DNA from: Clavibacter michiganensis
GTDB lineage: Bacteria > Actinomycetota > Actinomycetes > Actinomycetales > Microbacteriaceae
Length of the DNA stretch: 64,000 bases
NCBI RefSeq assembly: GCF_002151125.1
Contig: NZ_MDJZ01000001.1
Coordinates: forward strand, 26,743-90,742
Direction: 5' to 3'
Part shown: positions 17,902 through 26,068 of the stretch, piece by piece
How the letters are laid out: every line of letters starts with the position of its first letter
How positions within the stretch are numbered: position 1 is the first letter of the stretch
The notes under the pieces: generated by a model
Database searches by the model: none
What the model saw: only the letters and a program-made list of their open reading frames with translations
What the model was told of the DNA's origin: nothing
Translations under genes and position numbers: made by a program

Positions 17902-19889
17902 GCCGCACGGCGCACCGTGCCCAGGTCACGAGCCGCATGACGCTGCGCTTCGCGATCATCCGCCTCCTCGCGGTGATCACGGCGATCCTCGGCCTCAACT
18001 ACATCGTCTGGCGGCTGCTGTTCTCGGTGAACCCCGAGGCGCTCTGGATCGCGATCCCGCTCGTGCTCGCGGAGACCTACAGCCTCATCGACTCCCTCCT
18101 GTTCGGGCTCACGATGTGGCGGGCCCGCGACCGGCCGAAGCCCCCGGCGCCGCAGCCCGGCCTCACGGTCGACGTGTTCATCGCCACGTACAACGAGCCG
18201 CTCGACCTCGTGATGGAGACGGCCCGCGCCGCCCAGCGCATCACCTACCCGCACAAGACGTGGGTGCTCGACGACGGCAACCGCACCGAGCTCCGCGACC
18301 TCGCGGAGGCCGAGGGCATCGGCTGGATCACCCGCTCGGCCGACTGGTCGGGCCGCGCGCGCCACGCGAAGGCCGGCAACCTCAACAACGCGCTGCTCAC
18401 GACCGAGGGCGAGTTCATGCTCATCCTCGACGCCGACCAGGTGCCCGAGCCGGAGATCCTCGACCGCACGCTCGGCTACTTCGACGACCGGCGCATGGCG
18501 CTCGTGCAGACGCCGCAGGTGTTCGTGAACGTGCCGGACGCGGATCCGCTCGGCAGCCAGGCGCCGCTGTTCTACGGGCCCATCCAGCAGGGCAAGGACG
18601 GCTGGAACGCGGCGTTCTTCTGCGGGTCCAACGCGATCCTCCGCCGCGAGGCCCTCATGCTCCTCGGCGTCTCGCGCTACGTGACGGACATCGAGATCAG
18701 CGTGTTCCGGGCGCTCCGCACCGCGGGCGACGTGATCGACAAGGCGCGCGAGGAGCTCGAGCCCGACCAGGTCGAGCTCCGCAAGGCGCTCGACGACGTC
18801 GCCTACGACGTGCGCCGGGCCCGCGCCGAGCTCCGCCGCGGCCAGCGCCTGGCCGACGTGACCTACCGGTTCCAGAAGCGCGTCGACTCCATCGCCGCCC
18901 GCATGGTGCAGGACGACATGGCGGCCCTCCACGCCGACCTGGCCGAGATCGCGGCGCTGGCCGGCCGGCACTCCGCCGACCGCGACGCCGTCTCGCTCGT
19001 CGACGAGACCGCCATGGCCCGCCTGTCCGAGCGGGACTGGTCGCCGCTCGGGGCGCTCGACGCCGTGCGCGCGATCGTCCGCGAGATCGACGTGCACCGC
19101 GACGACGACGCGCAGTCGATCATGCCGCTGGCCACCATCTCGGTCACCGAGGACATGGCCACCTGCATGCGCCTGCACGGGCTCGGCTGGAAGTCCGCGT
19201 ACCACGACGAGACGCTCGCCTACGGGCTGGCGCCGGAGGACCTGCCGACCATGCTCACGCAGCGCCTCCGCTGGGCGCAGGGCACGATCCAGGTGTTCTT
19301 CCGCGAGAACCCGCTGCTGCAGAAGGCGCTCTCGATCCCGCAGCGCCTCATGTACTTCGCCACCATGTGGAGCTACTTCTCCGGCTTCACGGCGGTCGTC
19401 TACGTGGCGGCGCCCATCATCTACCTCGTCTTCGGCGTGCTCCCGGTGCAGGCGCTCTCGACGGACTTCTTCGTCCGGCTGATCCCGTTCCTCATCGTGA
19501 ACCAGCTCCTGTTCGCGGTCGTCGGCCGCGGCAAGCGCACGTGGCGCGGGCAGCAGTACTCGCTCGCCCTCTTCCCGGTGTGGATCTCGTCGGTCACCAC
19601 GGCCGTCGCCAACGTGTTCTTCCGCAAGCCGCTCGACTTCGCGGTCACCCCGAAGGTCCGCGCCGAGAGCGGCAAGCCGCGCTGGGACCTCGTGAAGCCG
19701 CAGCTCTACGTCATCGGCGCGCTCATCGTGGCCTCCGCGATCGGCCTGCTGCGCCTCGCGGTCGGGCAGGCGACGCCGCTCGGGACATTCACCAACCTCG
19801 CCTGGGTCGTCTTCGACCTGGCGATCTTCAGCATCATCATCCGTGCGGCCCGCTACCGGGGCTTCACGCCGGCCAAGGAGGACGCATGA
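17898..19889 (+). CDS. Cellulose-synthase-like glycosyltransferase family 2 with internal insertion
   Basis: Processive membrane polysaccharide synthase, 663 aa. Two N-terminal membrane helices precede a GT2 domain with every catalytic signature: IATYNEP, VLDDGN, HAKAGNLNNAL, LDADQVPEP (DxD), FFCGSNAILRREAL, SVTEDMATCMRLHGLGWKS (TED) and QRLRWAQG (near residue 455). About five further helices follow. There is no PilZ domain and so no visible c-di-GMP control. Between the GSN motif (about 243) and the TED motif (about 416) there are ~145 more residues than in BcsA, helical, charged and coiled-coil-like. ATGA overlaps on both sides. Product sugar unknown. Confidence 0.88.
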   Translation: MSRTAHRAQVTSRMTLRFAIIRLLAVITAILGLNYIVWRLLFSVNPEALWIAIPLVLAETYSLIDSLLFGLTMWRARDRPKPPAPQPGLTVDVFIATYNEPLDLVMETARAAQRITYPHKTWVLDDGNRTELRDLAEAEGIGWITRSADWSGRARHAKAGNLNNALLTTEGEFMLILDADQVPEPEILDRTLGYFDDRRMALVQTPQVFVNVPDADPLGSQAPLFYGPIQQGKDGWNAAFFCGSNAILRREALMLLGVSRYVTDIEISVFRALRTAGDVIDKAREELEPDQVELRKALDDVAYDVRRARAELRRGQRLADVTYRFQKRVDSIAARMVQDDMAALHADLAEIAALAGRHSADRDAVSLVDETAMARLSERDWSPLGALDAVRAIVREIDVHRDDDAQSIMPLATISVTEDMATCMRLHGLGWKSAYHDETLAYGLAPEDLPTMLTQRLRWAQGTIQVFFRENPLLQKALSIPQRLMYFATMWSYFSGFTAVVYVAAPIIYLVFGVLPVQALSTDFFVRLIPFLIVNQLLFAVVGRGKRTWRGQQYSLALFPVWISSVTTAVANVFFRKPLDFAVTPKVRAESGKPRWDLVKPQLYVIGALIVASAIGLLRLAVGQATPLGTFTNLAWVVFDLAIFSIIIRAARYRGFTPAKEDA

Positions 19890-20224
19890 TCGACATCGCA
19901 GTCAACGAGCAGGGCACGCACGTGAGCGTCGTCAGCCCGACCGGCCGCCTCAACATGGTCTCCGCCCGGCAGCTCACGACCGTCATCACCGAGGTCATCG
20001 ACGGCGGCCGCCCGTTCGTCGTGGTGGACCTCGGCGGCACCGACTTCATGGACTCCTCCGGCCTCGGCGCCCTCGTCTCCGGTCTCAAGCGCGCGCGGCA
20101 GGCGGGCGGCGACCTCCGCCTCGCCCGCCCGAACGCGCAGGTGAAGGCCGTGCTGGAGCTCACCAACCTCAACCGCGTCCTCACGGTGCACGAGTCGCCC
20201 GAGGGCGTGTTCCGTGACCGATGA
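19886..20224 (+). CDS. STAS-domain anti-sigma factor antagonist-like protein
   Basis: 112-residue SpoIIAA/RsbV-like protein, essentially a single STAS domain. The phospho-acceptor segment DFMDSSGLGALVSGLKRA is intact, so it can be predicted to be phosphorylated by the ATPase encoded next and dephosphorylated by the SpoIIE protein two genes upstream. ATG at 19886 overlaps the synthase stop (ATGA); its own end overlaps the next gene by 11 nt. Confidence 0.9.
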   Translation: MIDIAVNEQGTHVSVVSPTGRLNMVSARQLTTVITEVIDGGRPFVVVDLGGTDFMDSSGLGALVSGLKRARQAGGDLRLARPNAQVKAVLELTNLNRVLTVHESPEGVFRDR

Positions 20225-20663
20225 GGGCATGACCCACCACGCGCCCCCGGTGCGGGCCAACGTGACGCTCCCGGCGGTGGAGGAGAGCCTCGCCGCCGTG
20301 CACGCGGTGATCGCGGCCGTGTGGGACCAGGCCTCCGACGTCAGCGACACCGAGCGCATGCTGTTCGAGACCGCCGTGGTGGAGATCGCCGGCAACGTCG
20401 TCGAGCACGGCGTCGCGGTGGGGGAGCGCGCGGGGTACCCCGTGACCTTCACCATGACCGTCATCTGCCAGCACGACCGCATCGTCGCGCTGTTCGAGGA
20501 CGACGGGAAGCCCGCCGTCGTCGACCTCACGCGCGTCTCCATGCCCGACGACCTCAGCGAGAGCGGCCGCGGGCTGGCGCTCGCGCAGGCGGTCCTCGAC
20601 GACCTCACGTACGAGCGCACCGACGGCAGCAACCGCTGGCGGCTGGTCCGGCTGCGCGGCTGA
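20214..20663 (+). CDS. RsbW-like HATPase serine kinase / anti-sigma factor
   Basis: 149-residue GHKL ATPase of the SpoIIAB/RsbW type. N-box FETAVVEIAGNVVEHG, G1-like FEDDGKPAVVDL and G2 ESGRGLALAQAVLDDLTYER are recognisable. It should phosphorylate the upstream STAS protein and, when free, hold an unknown target. No sigma factor is encoded beside it. The GTG at 20214 overlaps the STAS gene by 11 nt; an ATG six codons in (20229) is the alternative start. The stop overlaps the next start (TGATG). Confidence 0.85.
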   Translation: MTDEGMTHHAPPVRANVTLPAVEESLAAVHAVIAAVWDQASDVSDTERMLFETAVVEIAGNVVEHGVAVGERAGYPVTFTMTVICQHDRIVALFEDDGKPAVVDLTRVSMPDDLSESGRGLALAQAVLDDLTYERTDGSNRWRLVRLRG

Positions 20664-23287
20664 TGCGCGGCGGGGGGACGCGGGCGCGCGGGGGCGGGCG
20701 CACGCGGGGACGGATCGGCGGCTGGGCAGCGGCCTTCGTCGCGCTCGCGATCGCCGTCGTGCCGGCCACCGCGGCGCTCGCGGTGCCGACCGGGCACGCG
20801 CCGACGGCGACCGCGCCCGCCGCGCCCGCCGACGAGGTCGACCTCACGCGGGCGCCCGACGCGCCCTGGTTCGGCGGCATCATCGACTGGACCGCCGACG
20901 ACGCGCAGAGCTACGCCGACCGCCTCGGCGCGACCCCCGCGGTGCTCGGCCAGTCGGTGCGCTACCCGCTCGGATCCGACGACGTCACCTACCTCGACCA
21001 GTTCGCGCAGCAGGCGGCGCAGCAGGGATCCCTCCTCCTCCTCACGCTCGAGCCGACCGTGCCGCTCACCGAGCTGACCCCCGCCGACGCGACCGCGCTC
21101 ACCGACCGGCTCGAGGCGCTGCGCGAGCGCTACGACTCCCGCGCGCTCGTGCGGTTCGCGCCCGAGATGAACGGCTCGTGGACCCCCTGGGGGCAGCAGC
21201 CGTCCGCGTACGTCGCCGCGTTCCGCCAGGTCGCCGACGCCGTGCAGGCCTCCGACGCGGGCGCCGTGACCGTCTGGTCGCCCGCGTACGCCGCCGGCTA
21301 CCCGTTCGGATCCGCCGACGGCCTCACCGACGCGTCCGGCGCGCGCTCCATCGACGAGCTCGACACCGACGGGAACGGCCGCGTCGACGTCGACGACGAC
21401 GCGTACCGGCCGTACTACCCGGGCGACGACGCCGTCGACTGGGTCGGCCTCTCCGCCTCGCACTTCGGGTCGGAGCAGGACTTCACCGTCGGGCAGCCGT
21501 CCGAGGAGTACCTCGGCGGCGAGGTGATCCCGCAGCAGGAGTTCGGCGAGAACGTCGTGCCCGAGGGCGGCAAGTTCGCGCGGGAGCTGTCGGGGGAGTA
21601 CGGCTACTCCAACGAGGGCGGCGCGGGGCGCGACTTCGGGGCCGAGTGGATCGAGGGCACGGGCAAGCCGGCCGTGATCGAGACGGGCGCGCTCTACGAC
21701 GCGGCCCGCACCGACGGCGCGAGCGAGATGGACGTGAAGAGCGCGTGGTGGGAGCAGGTGCTCTCCGCCGACATCCGCGCCGAGCACCCCGGCATCGGCA
21801 TGGTCGTCTGGCGCGAGGTCGAGCGGGAGGAGGCGGAGGCCGACGGCGCCGTCATCGACTGGCGCGCCACGGGCGACCCGGCGATCGCGTCCGCGCTGCG
21901 CGCGCACCTGGATCCGGAGACCGCGACCCTCGGCGCCGTCACGCAGGTCTTCGACCAGGAGCGCGCCAACGTCGCGACCGCGCAGTACCGCGACCCGGGA
22001 TCGCCCGAGGACGAGCAGATGGGCTGGATCGTGCTCTGCGCGGTCGTGCTCCTGCTGCTGTTCGCGATCTCCGGGCCCATCGGCCGGCTCAAGCCCGGCT
22101 GGCGCTACCCGGACGAGAACTCGCCCCGCGACCGCCGCCTCGACCTCTTCCGCGGCTGGACCATCGTCGCCGTGGTCATCACCCACATCGAGCTCGCGAG
22201 CCCCTACTCGTTCGTGACCATCAACGCGATCGGCGCCATCACGGGCGCCGAGATGTTCGTGCTGCTCTCCGGCCTCGTGCTCGGCATGGTCTACCCGATG
22301 GCCGTTAAGAAGTTCGGCGAGGCCAAGGCCCTCGTCTCGATCCTCCGACGTGCGTTCAAGCAGTACGTCGTGGCGATCGCGGTGGTCGTCATCGTCTTCG
22401 CGCTCACGTTCGTGCCGTTCCTCGCCACCGACGTGATCACCACGTTCACCGACCGCGGCACGGGTGCGGACGGCAAGGTCACCACCGGCCAGGTCTACGA
22501 CCTCTACCCGAACGGCGCGCGCCTGCTCGACTACCCGCCGCCCTGGTACGCGATCCGCGACCTGCTGCTGCTCCGCATGGGCCCGTGGGTGTTCAACATC
22601 ATGGGCCTGTTCGTGGTGCTGACCCTGCTGGTGCCCGCGGTCGTGTGGCTGCTCCGCCGCCGCATGTGGTGGGTCGTGCTCATCGCGAGCTGGACCGGAT
22701 ACGTCCTGAACGCGCAGTTCGACATCCGCGTGCTGCCGTCGATGTTCGAGGACGTCTTCCCGCTGCTGACCTGGCAGGTCGCGTTCCTCAACGGCATGGT
22801 GATCGGCTACTACCGCCGGCAGATCACGCGCGCCCTCACCGGCCGGGTCGGTCGCGTGCTGGTGTCGATCGGGCTCGTCGCGTACGTCGGCGCGCTCGCC
22901 GTGCTCTGGGCCGGCCACACCTTCGGCGTGCAGCTGCCGGGCGTGCCCGACGGCCTCTACTCGTCGCTGTACGAGTCGATGTACCAGCGCACGTTCCTGC
23001 AGCCCGGCCGCCTGCTCGACCTGGCGCTGATGCTCGTGGTCGCCTACACGTTCCTCACCCGCGTGTGGAAGCCCGTGGACCGCGCGTTCGGCTGGTTCTA
23101 CACGCCGCTCGGATCCGCGAGCCTCTACGTGTTCATCGTCCACGTGTTCTTCGTGCTCATCGTCGGCAGCCTGCCGTTCCTCGACAGGGCGAATCCCTGG
23201 CAGGGGGCAGTGGTCCACACGCTCGTGCTCGCGGCGATCTGGTTCATGGTGACGCGCAAGGTGCTCTTCAAGGTCATCCCGACCTGA
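20663..23287 (+). CDS. GH26-like domain fused to OpgC-type membrane acyltransferase
   Basis: 874-residue two-part protein. After an N-terminal signal/anchor helix (about 18-42) comes an extracytoplasmic domain resembling GH26 beta-mannanases: [14 protein letters not shown], with a Glu near 168 at the acid/base position, and [13 protein letters not shown], with a Glu near 339 at the nucleophile position. A canonical EF-hand loop, [12 protein letters not shown], lies near residue 234. A membrane helix (about 452-472) leads into an OpgC domain (about 490-870; [20 protein letters not shown], about ten helices), a family that succinylates glucans in Gram-negatives. Last gene of the coupled operon; predicted to trim and acylate the synthase product at the cell surface. 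Confidence 0.85.
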   Translation: MRGGGTRARGGGRTRGRIGGWAAAFVALAIAVVPATAALAVPTGHAPTATAPAAPADEVDLTRAPDAPWFGGIIDWTADDAQSYADRLGATPAVLGQSVRYPLGSDDVTYLDQFAQQAAQQGSLLLLTLEPTVPLTELTPADATALTDRLEALRERYDSRALVRFAPEMNGSWTPWGQQPSAYVAAFRQVADAVQASDAGAVTVWSPAYAAGYPFGSADGLTDASGARSIDELDTDGNGRVDVDDDAYRPYYPGDDAVDWVGLSASHFGSEQDFTVGQPSEEYLGGEVIPQQEFGENVVPEGGKFARELSGEYGYSNEGGAGRDFGAEWIEGTGKPAVIETGALYDAARTDGASEMDVKSAWWEQVLSADIRAEHPGIGMVVWREVEREEAEADGAVIDWRATGDPAIASALRAHLDPETATLGAVTQVFDQERANVATAQYRDPGSPEDEQMGWIVLCAVVLLLLFAISGPIGRLKPGWRYPDENSPRDRRLDLFRGWTIVAVVITHIELASPYSFVTINAIGAITGAEMFVLLSGLVLGMVYPMAVKKFGEAKALVSILRRAFKQYVVAIAVVVIVFALTFVPFLATDVITTFTDRGTGADGKVTTGQVYDLYPNGARLLDYPPPWYAIRDLLLLRMGPWVFNIMGLFVVLTLLVPAVVWLLRRRMWWVVLIASWTGYVLNAQFDIRVLPSMFEDVFPLLTWQVAFLNGMVIGYYRRQITRALTGRVGRVLVSIGLVAYVGALAVLWAGHTFGVQLPGVPDGLYSSLYESMYQRTFLQPGRLLDLALMLVVAYTFLTRVWKPVDRAFGWFYTPLGSASLYVFIVHVFFVLIVGSLPFLDRANPWQGAVVHTLVLAAIWFMVTRKVLFKVIPT

Positions 23288-23406
23288 TGCACCCGGCCGC
23301 GATCGGCGGGCATCCGGTCCCAACCGATCCTGTCCGGGCTCCGAACGCTTTCCGACATCCAGCGAAACCAGTGCCCCGTGCCCTTCCTGGATGCCTGTCA
23401 ACCGTT

Positions 23407-23466
23407 TAGCGTTCGAACCACCATGCGTCCGGTATCTGGGATACGGACGCGCCGACCAAGGGAGCT
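23407..23466 (+). promoter_or_regulatory. Possible -10 and ribosome binding site of the ferritin-like gene
   Basis: TAGCGT at 23407-23412 is a possible -10; AAGGGAG at about 23459-23464 precedes the ATG at 23472 and decides it over an in-frame ATG at 23391. Confidence 0.35.
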
Positions 23467-23471
23467 CGTCC

Positions 23472-24413
23472 ATGTTCGACAAGAAGTTCATCACCCAGGC
23501 CATCGACAGGAGCGCGCAGTCGCCCCTCGACCGTCGTCGCTTCTTCAGCGCCGCGGGCATCGCGGGGCTCGGCGTCGGCGCCGCGGCCCTCATCCCCGCG
23601 ACCGGAGCCCAGGCGGCCGACGCCCAGGCCGAGGCGGACGCGGGCGCCGTCACCGACGCCGCCGTCCTCAACTTCGCGCTCAACCTCGAGTACCTCGAGG
23701 CCGAGTTCTACCTCCGCGCCGTCACCGGCAACGGCCTCGTGCCGAACGACATCTCCGGCGTCGGCACGCCCGGCAACGTCTCCGGCGGCCGTGCCGTCCA
23801 GTTCAAGGACTACGCGATCCGCCAGTACGCCTACGAGATCGCGCAGGACGAGAAGGCGCACGTCAAGTTCCTCCGCGCAGCGCTCGGCTCGGCGAAGGTC
23901 GCGCGTCCCGCGATCGACCTCGACGCCGCGTTCTCCGCCGCCGCCGCGGCTTCGGGCCTCGTCAAGCCGGGCGAGAAGTTCGACGCGTTCGCCAACCAGG
24001 AGAACTTCCTGCTGGCCTCGTTCATCTTCGAGGACGTCGGAGTCACCGCATACAAGGGCGCGGCGCCGCTCATCACCAACAAGACGTACCTGGAGGCGGC
24101 CGCAGGCATCCTCGCGGTCGAGGCGTACCACGCGGGCATCATCCGCTCGCAGCTGTTCGCCCGCGGCCTCGCCGAGCCCGCCAACGCGATCTCGAACGCC
24201 CGCGACTCCCTCGACGGCCCCACGGACCTCGACCAGGGCGTCACCGTCTCCGGCGGCGCGAACCTCGTGCCGACCGACGCGAACGGCATCGCGTTCAGCC
24301 GCACGCCCGGCCAGGTCCTCAACATCGTGTACCTGAACAACCAGGCCGTCACCAAGGGCGGGTTCTACCCGAACGGCGTCAACGGCTCGGTCAACACCAG
24401 CGCCGCGAACTAG
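23472..24413 (+). CDS. Tat-exported ferritin-like domain protein
   Basis: 313 aa. A twin-arginine signal ([20 protein letters not shown]) precedes an alanine-rich cleavage region. The mature part looks like the Ferritin_2 (PF13668) family, a four-helix bundle with carboxylate/His motifs: [23 protein letters not shown], and the pair ASFIFEDVG and [14 protein letters not shown]. Such proteins are secreted, in some plant and soil bacteria under stress; iron or manganese binding is likely but function is not established. Monocistronic, with its own terminator. Confidence 0.85.
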   Translation: MFDKKFITQAIDRSAQSPLDRRRFFSAAGIAGLGVGAAALIPATGAQAADAQAEADAGAVTDAAVLNFALNLEYLEAEFYLRAVTGNGLVPNDISGVGTPGNVSGGRAVQFKDYAIRQYAYEIAQDEKAHVKFLRAALGSAKVARPAIDLDAAFSAAAAASGLVKPGEKFDAFANQENFLLASFIFEDVGVTAYKGAAPLITNKTYLEAAAGILAVEAYHAGIIRSQLFARGLAEPANAISNARDSLDGPTDLDQGVTVSGGANLVPTDANGIAFSRTPGQVLNIVYLNNQAVTKGGFYPNGVNGSVNTSAAN

Positions 24414-24429
24414 CTCCCCGCGCGCACGC

Positions 24430-24467
24430 AGGGGCGCCGCCCACCTCCCGAGGTGGGCGGCGCCCCT
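24430..24467 (+). terminator. 17-bp bidirectional terminator
   Basis: Perfect 17-bp inverted repeat (24430-24446 and 24451-24467) with a 4-nt loop, between two convergent genes. Confidence 0.85.
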
Positions 24468-24487
24468 GTCGCACGTCCGGGAGCGCT

Positions 24488-25936
24488 TCAGCCGCGATCG
24501 CGGTTCCGCGGGCTGTCGGCCGCGAGCACCGAGTTCCGGCGCGAGTACGTGAGGTAGATCACGAGGCCGATGACGAGCCAGATCGCGAACCGCACCCACG
24601 TCTCCCACGGCAGCGACGAGACGAGCCAGAGCGAGAAGCCGATGCCGATGATCGGCACCACCGGCATGGCGGGCAGCCGGAACGCCCGCGGGATCTCCGG
24701 CCGCTTGTAGCGGAGCACGATCACGGCCGCGCACACCACCACGAACGCGAGCAGGATCCCGATGTTGGTCAGCTCCGCCACCACGGTGATGGGTAGGAAG
24801 CCCGCGAACAGGGCCGAGCCGATGCCGATGATCCACGTCACGCGGGTCGGCACGTTGCGCTTCCGGTCGGTCACCGCGAACCACTTCGGCAGCAGCCCGT
24901 CGCGGCTCATCGAGAACCACACGCGCGACGCCCCGAGCATGAAGGTGAGCATCACGGTGACGACGCTGACGATCGCGCCGACCGCCACCACGTTCGCCAC
25001 GGCGGGCAGGCCCACCGACTCGAACGCGGTCGCGAAGCCGCTCTCCGGGTTGATGTCGCTGTACCGCTGCATGCCCGTGAGGACGATGGTCGCGAGCACG
25101 TAGAGCACCATCGCGATGCCGAGCGACAGCAGGATCGCCTTCGGCATGTGCTTCGTGGCGTCCTTCGACTCCTCGGCCGCCGTGCTCATGGCGTCGTAGC
25201 CGAAGACCGCGAAGAAGACGGTGGCGGCGCCCGTGAAGACGCCCGCCGCGCCGAACGGGAAGTACGGCTGGTAGTTGGCGCCCGTGATCTGCGTGAAGCC
25301 GATGACGACGATCACGAGCACCAGCGCGACCTTGAGGCCCACGAGGTAGAGCTCGAAGCGGCCGACGCTCTTCATCCCCCGGGTGAGGACGAACGCGGTG
25401 CCGAGGCAGAGGATCACGGCGAAGAGGTCGACCACGTGGCCGTCGCCCGTGCCGGCCGCGCCGAGCATCCAGGCGGGGAGGTCGATGCCGAGCTGGTCGA
25501 GGAGGAAGCCCGCGTAGCCGGAGACGCCGATCGCGACCACGCCGACGATGGCGGTGTACTCCAGCAGCAGGTCCCAGCCGATGAACCAGCCGACGATCTC
25601 GCCGAGGGCCGCGTAGCCGTAGGTGTACGCGGATCCGGCCTTGGGGATCATGCCCGCGAACTCCGCGTAGGAGAGGGCGGCCGCCGCGCTCGCGATGCCG
25701 GCGATGAGGAACGAGATGAGGACCGCGGGGCCGGCCGTCTGGTTCGCGACCGTGCCCGCGAGCGTGAAGATGCCGGTGCCGATGATGCCGCCCACGCCGA
25801 TCGCGGTGAGCTGCCACAGGCCGAGCGAGCGGGTGAGCCCGCCCTCCGCGGTCGCCGCGCCGGGCTCCTCCTCGATCGCCTCCACGGGCTTCCGCCGCGT
25901 CAGCGCCGCCCGGAGGGACGTGCTCGATGTGCTCAT
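24488..25936 (-). CDS. APC family amino-acid permease (cationic amino-acid transporter type)
   Basis: 482-residue inner-membrane transporter with about 12 hydrophobic helices. The first-helix consensus is present (LTAIGVGGIIGTGIFTLAG), followed by LSYAEFAGMIPKAGSAYTY and GWFIGWDLLLEY, the pattern of YfnA/CAT-type permeases. ATG at 25936 with GGAG upstream. Substrate cannot be fixed; cationic or branched amino acids are usual. Convergent with the ferritin-like gene. Confidence 0.88.
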   Translation of the reverse strand: MSTSSTSLRAALTRRKPVEAIEEEPGAATAEGGLTRSLGLWQLTAIGVGGIIGTGIFTLAGTVANQTAGPAVLISFLIAGIASAAAALSYAEFAGMIPKAGSAYTYGYAALGEIVGWFIGWDLLLEYTAIVGVVAIGVSGYAGFLLDQLGIDLPAWMLGAAGTGDGHVVDLFAVILCLGTAFVLTRGMKSVGRFELYLVGLKVALVLVIVVIGFTQITGANYQPYFPFGAAGVFTGAATVFFAVFGYDAMSTAAEESKDATKHMPKAILLSLGIAMVLYVLATIVLTGMQRYSDINPESGFATAFESVGLPAVANVVAVGAIVSVVTVMLTFMLGASRVWFSMSRDGLLPKWFAVTDRKRNVPTRVTWIIGIGSALFAGFLPITVVAELTNIGILLAFVVVCAAVIVLRYKRPEIPRAFRLPAMPVVPIIGIGFSLWLVSSLPWETWVRFAIWLVIGLVIYLTYSRRNSVLAADSPRNRDRG

Positions 25937-26068
25937 GCAGGACTCCTGCCGTCGGGGCCGCGCGGGCCGGGTCGAGGCCGCCGGAGCCGGCGACGGACCC
26001 AGTGTGGCCCCGGCCGACCATCGGCACCAGATGCGGCGCGGCGCCCGGACAGGGGCGGGGGAGCGGTG

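Noticed and set aside
24430..24467. 17-bp inverted repeat considered as a recombination or attachment site
   Set aside because: Its position between two convergent gene ends, and the similar stems at 16366, 34582 and 51097, make a transcription terminator the simplest reading.
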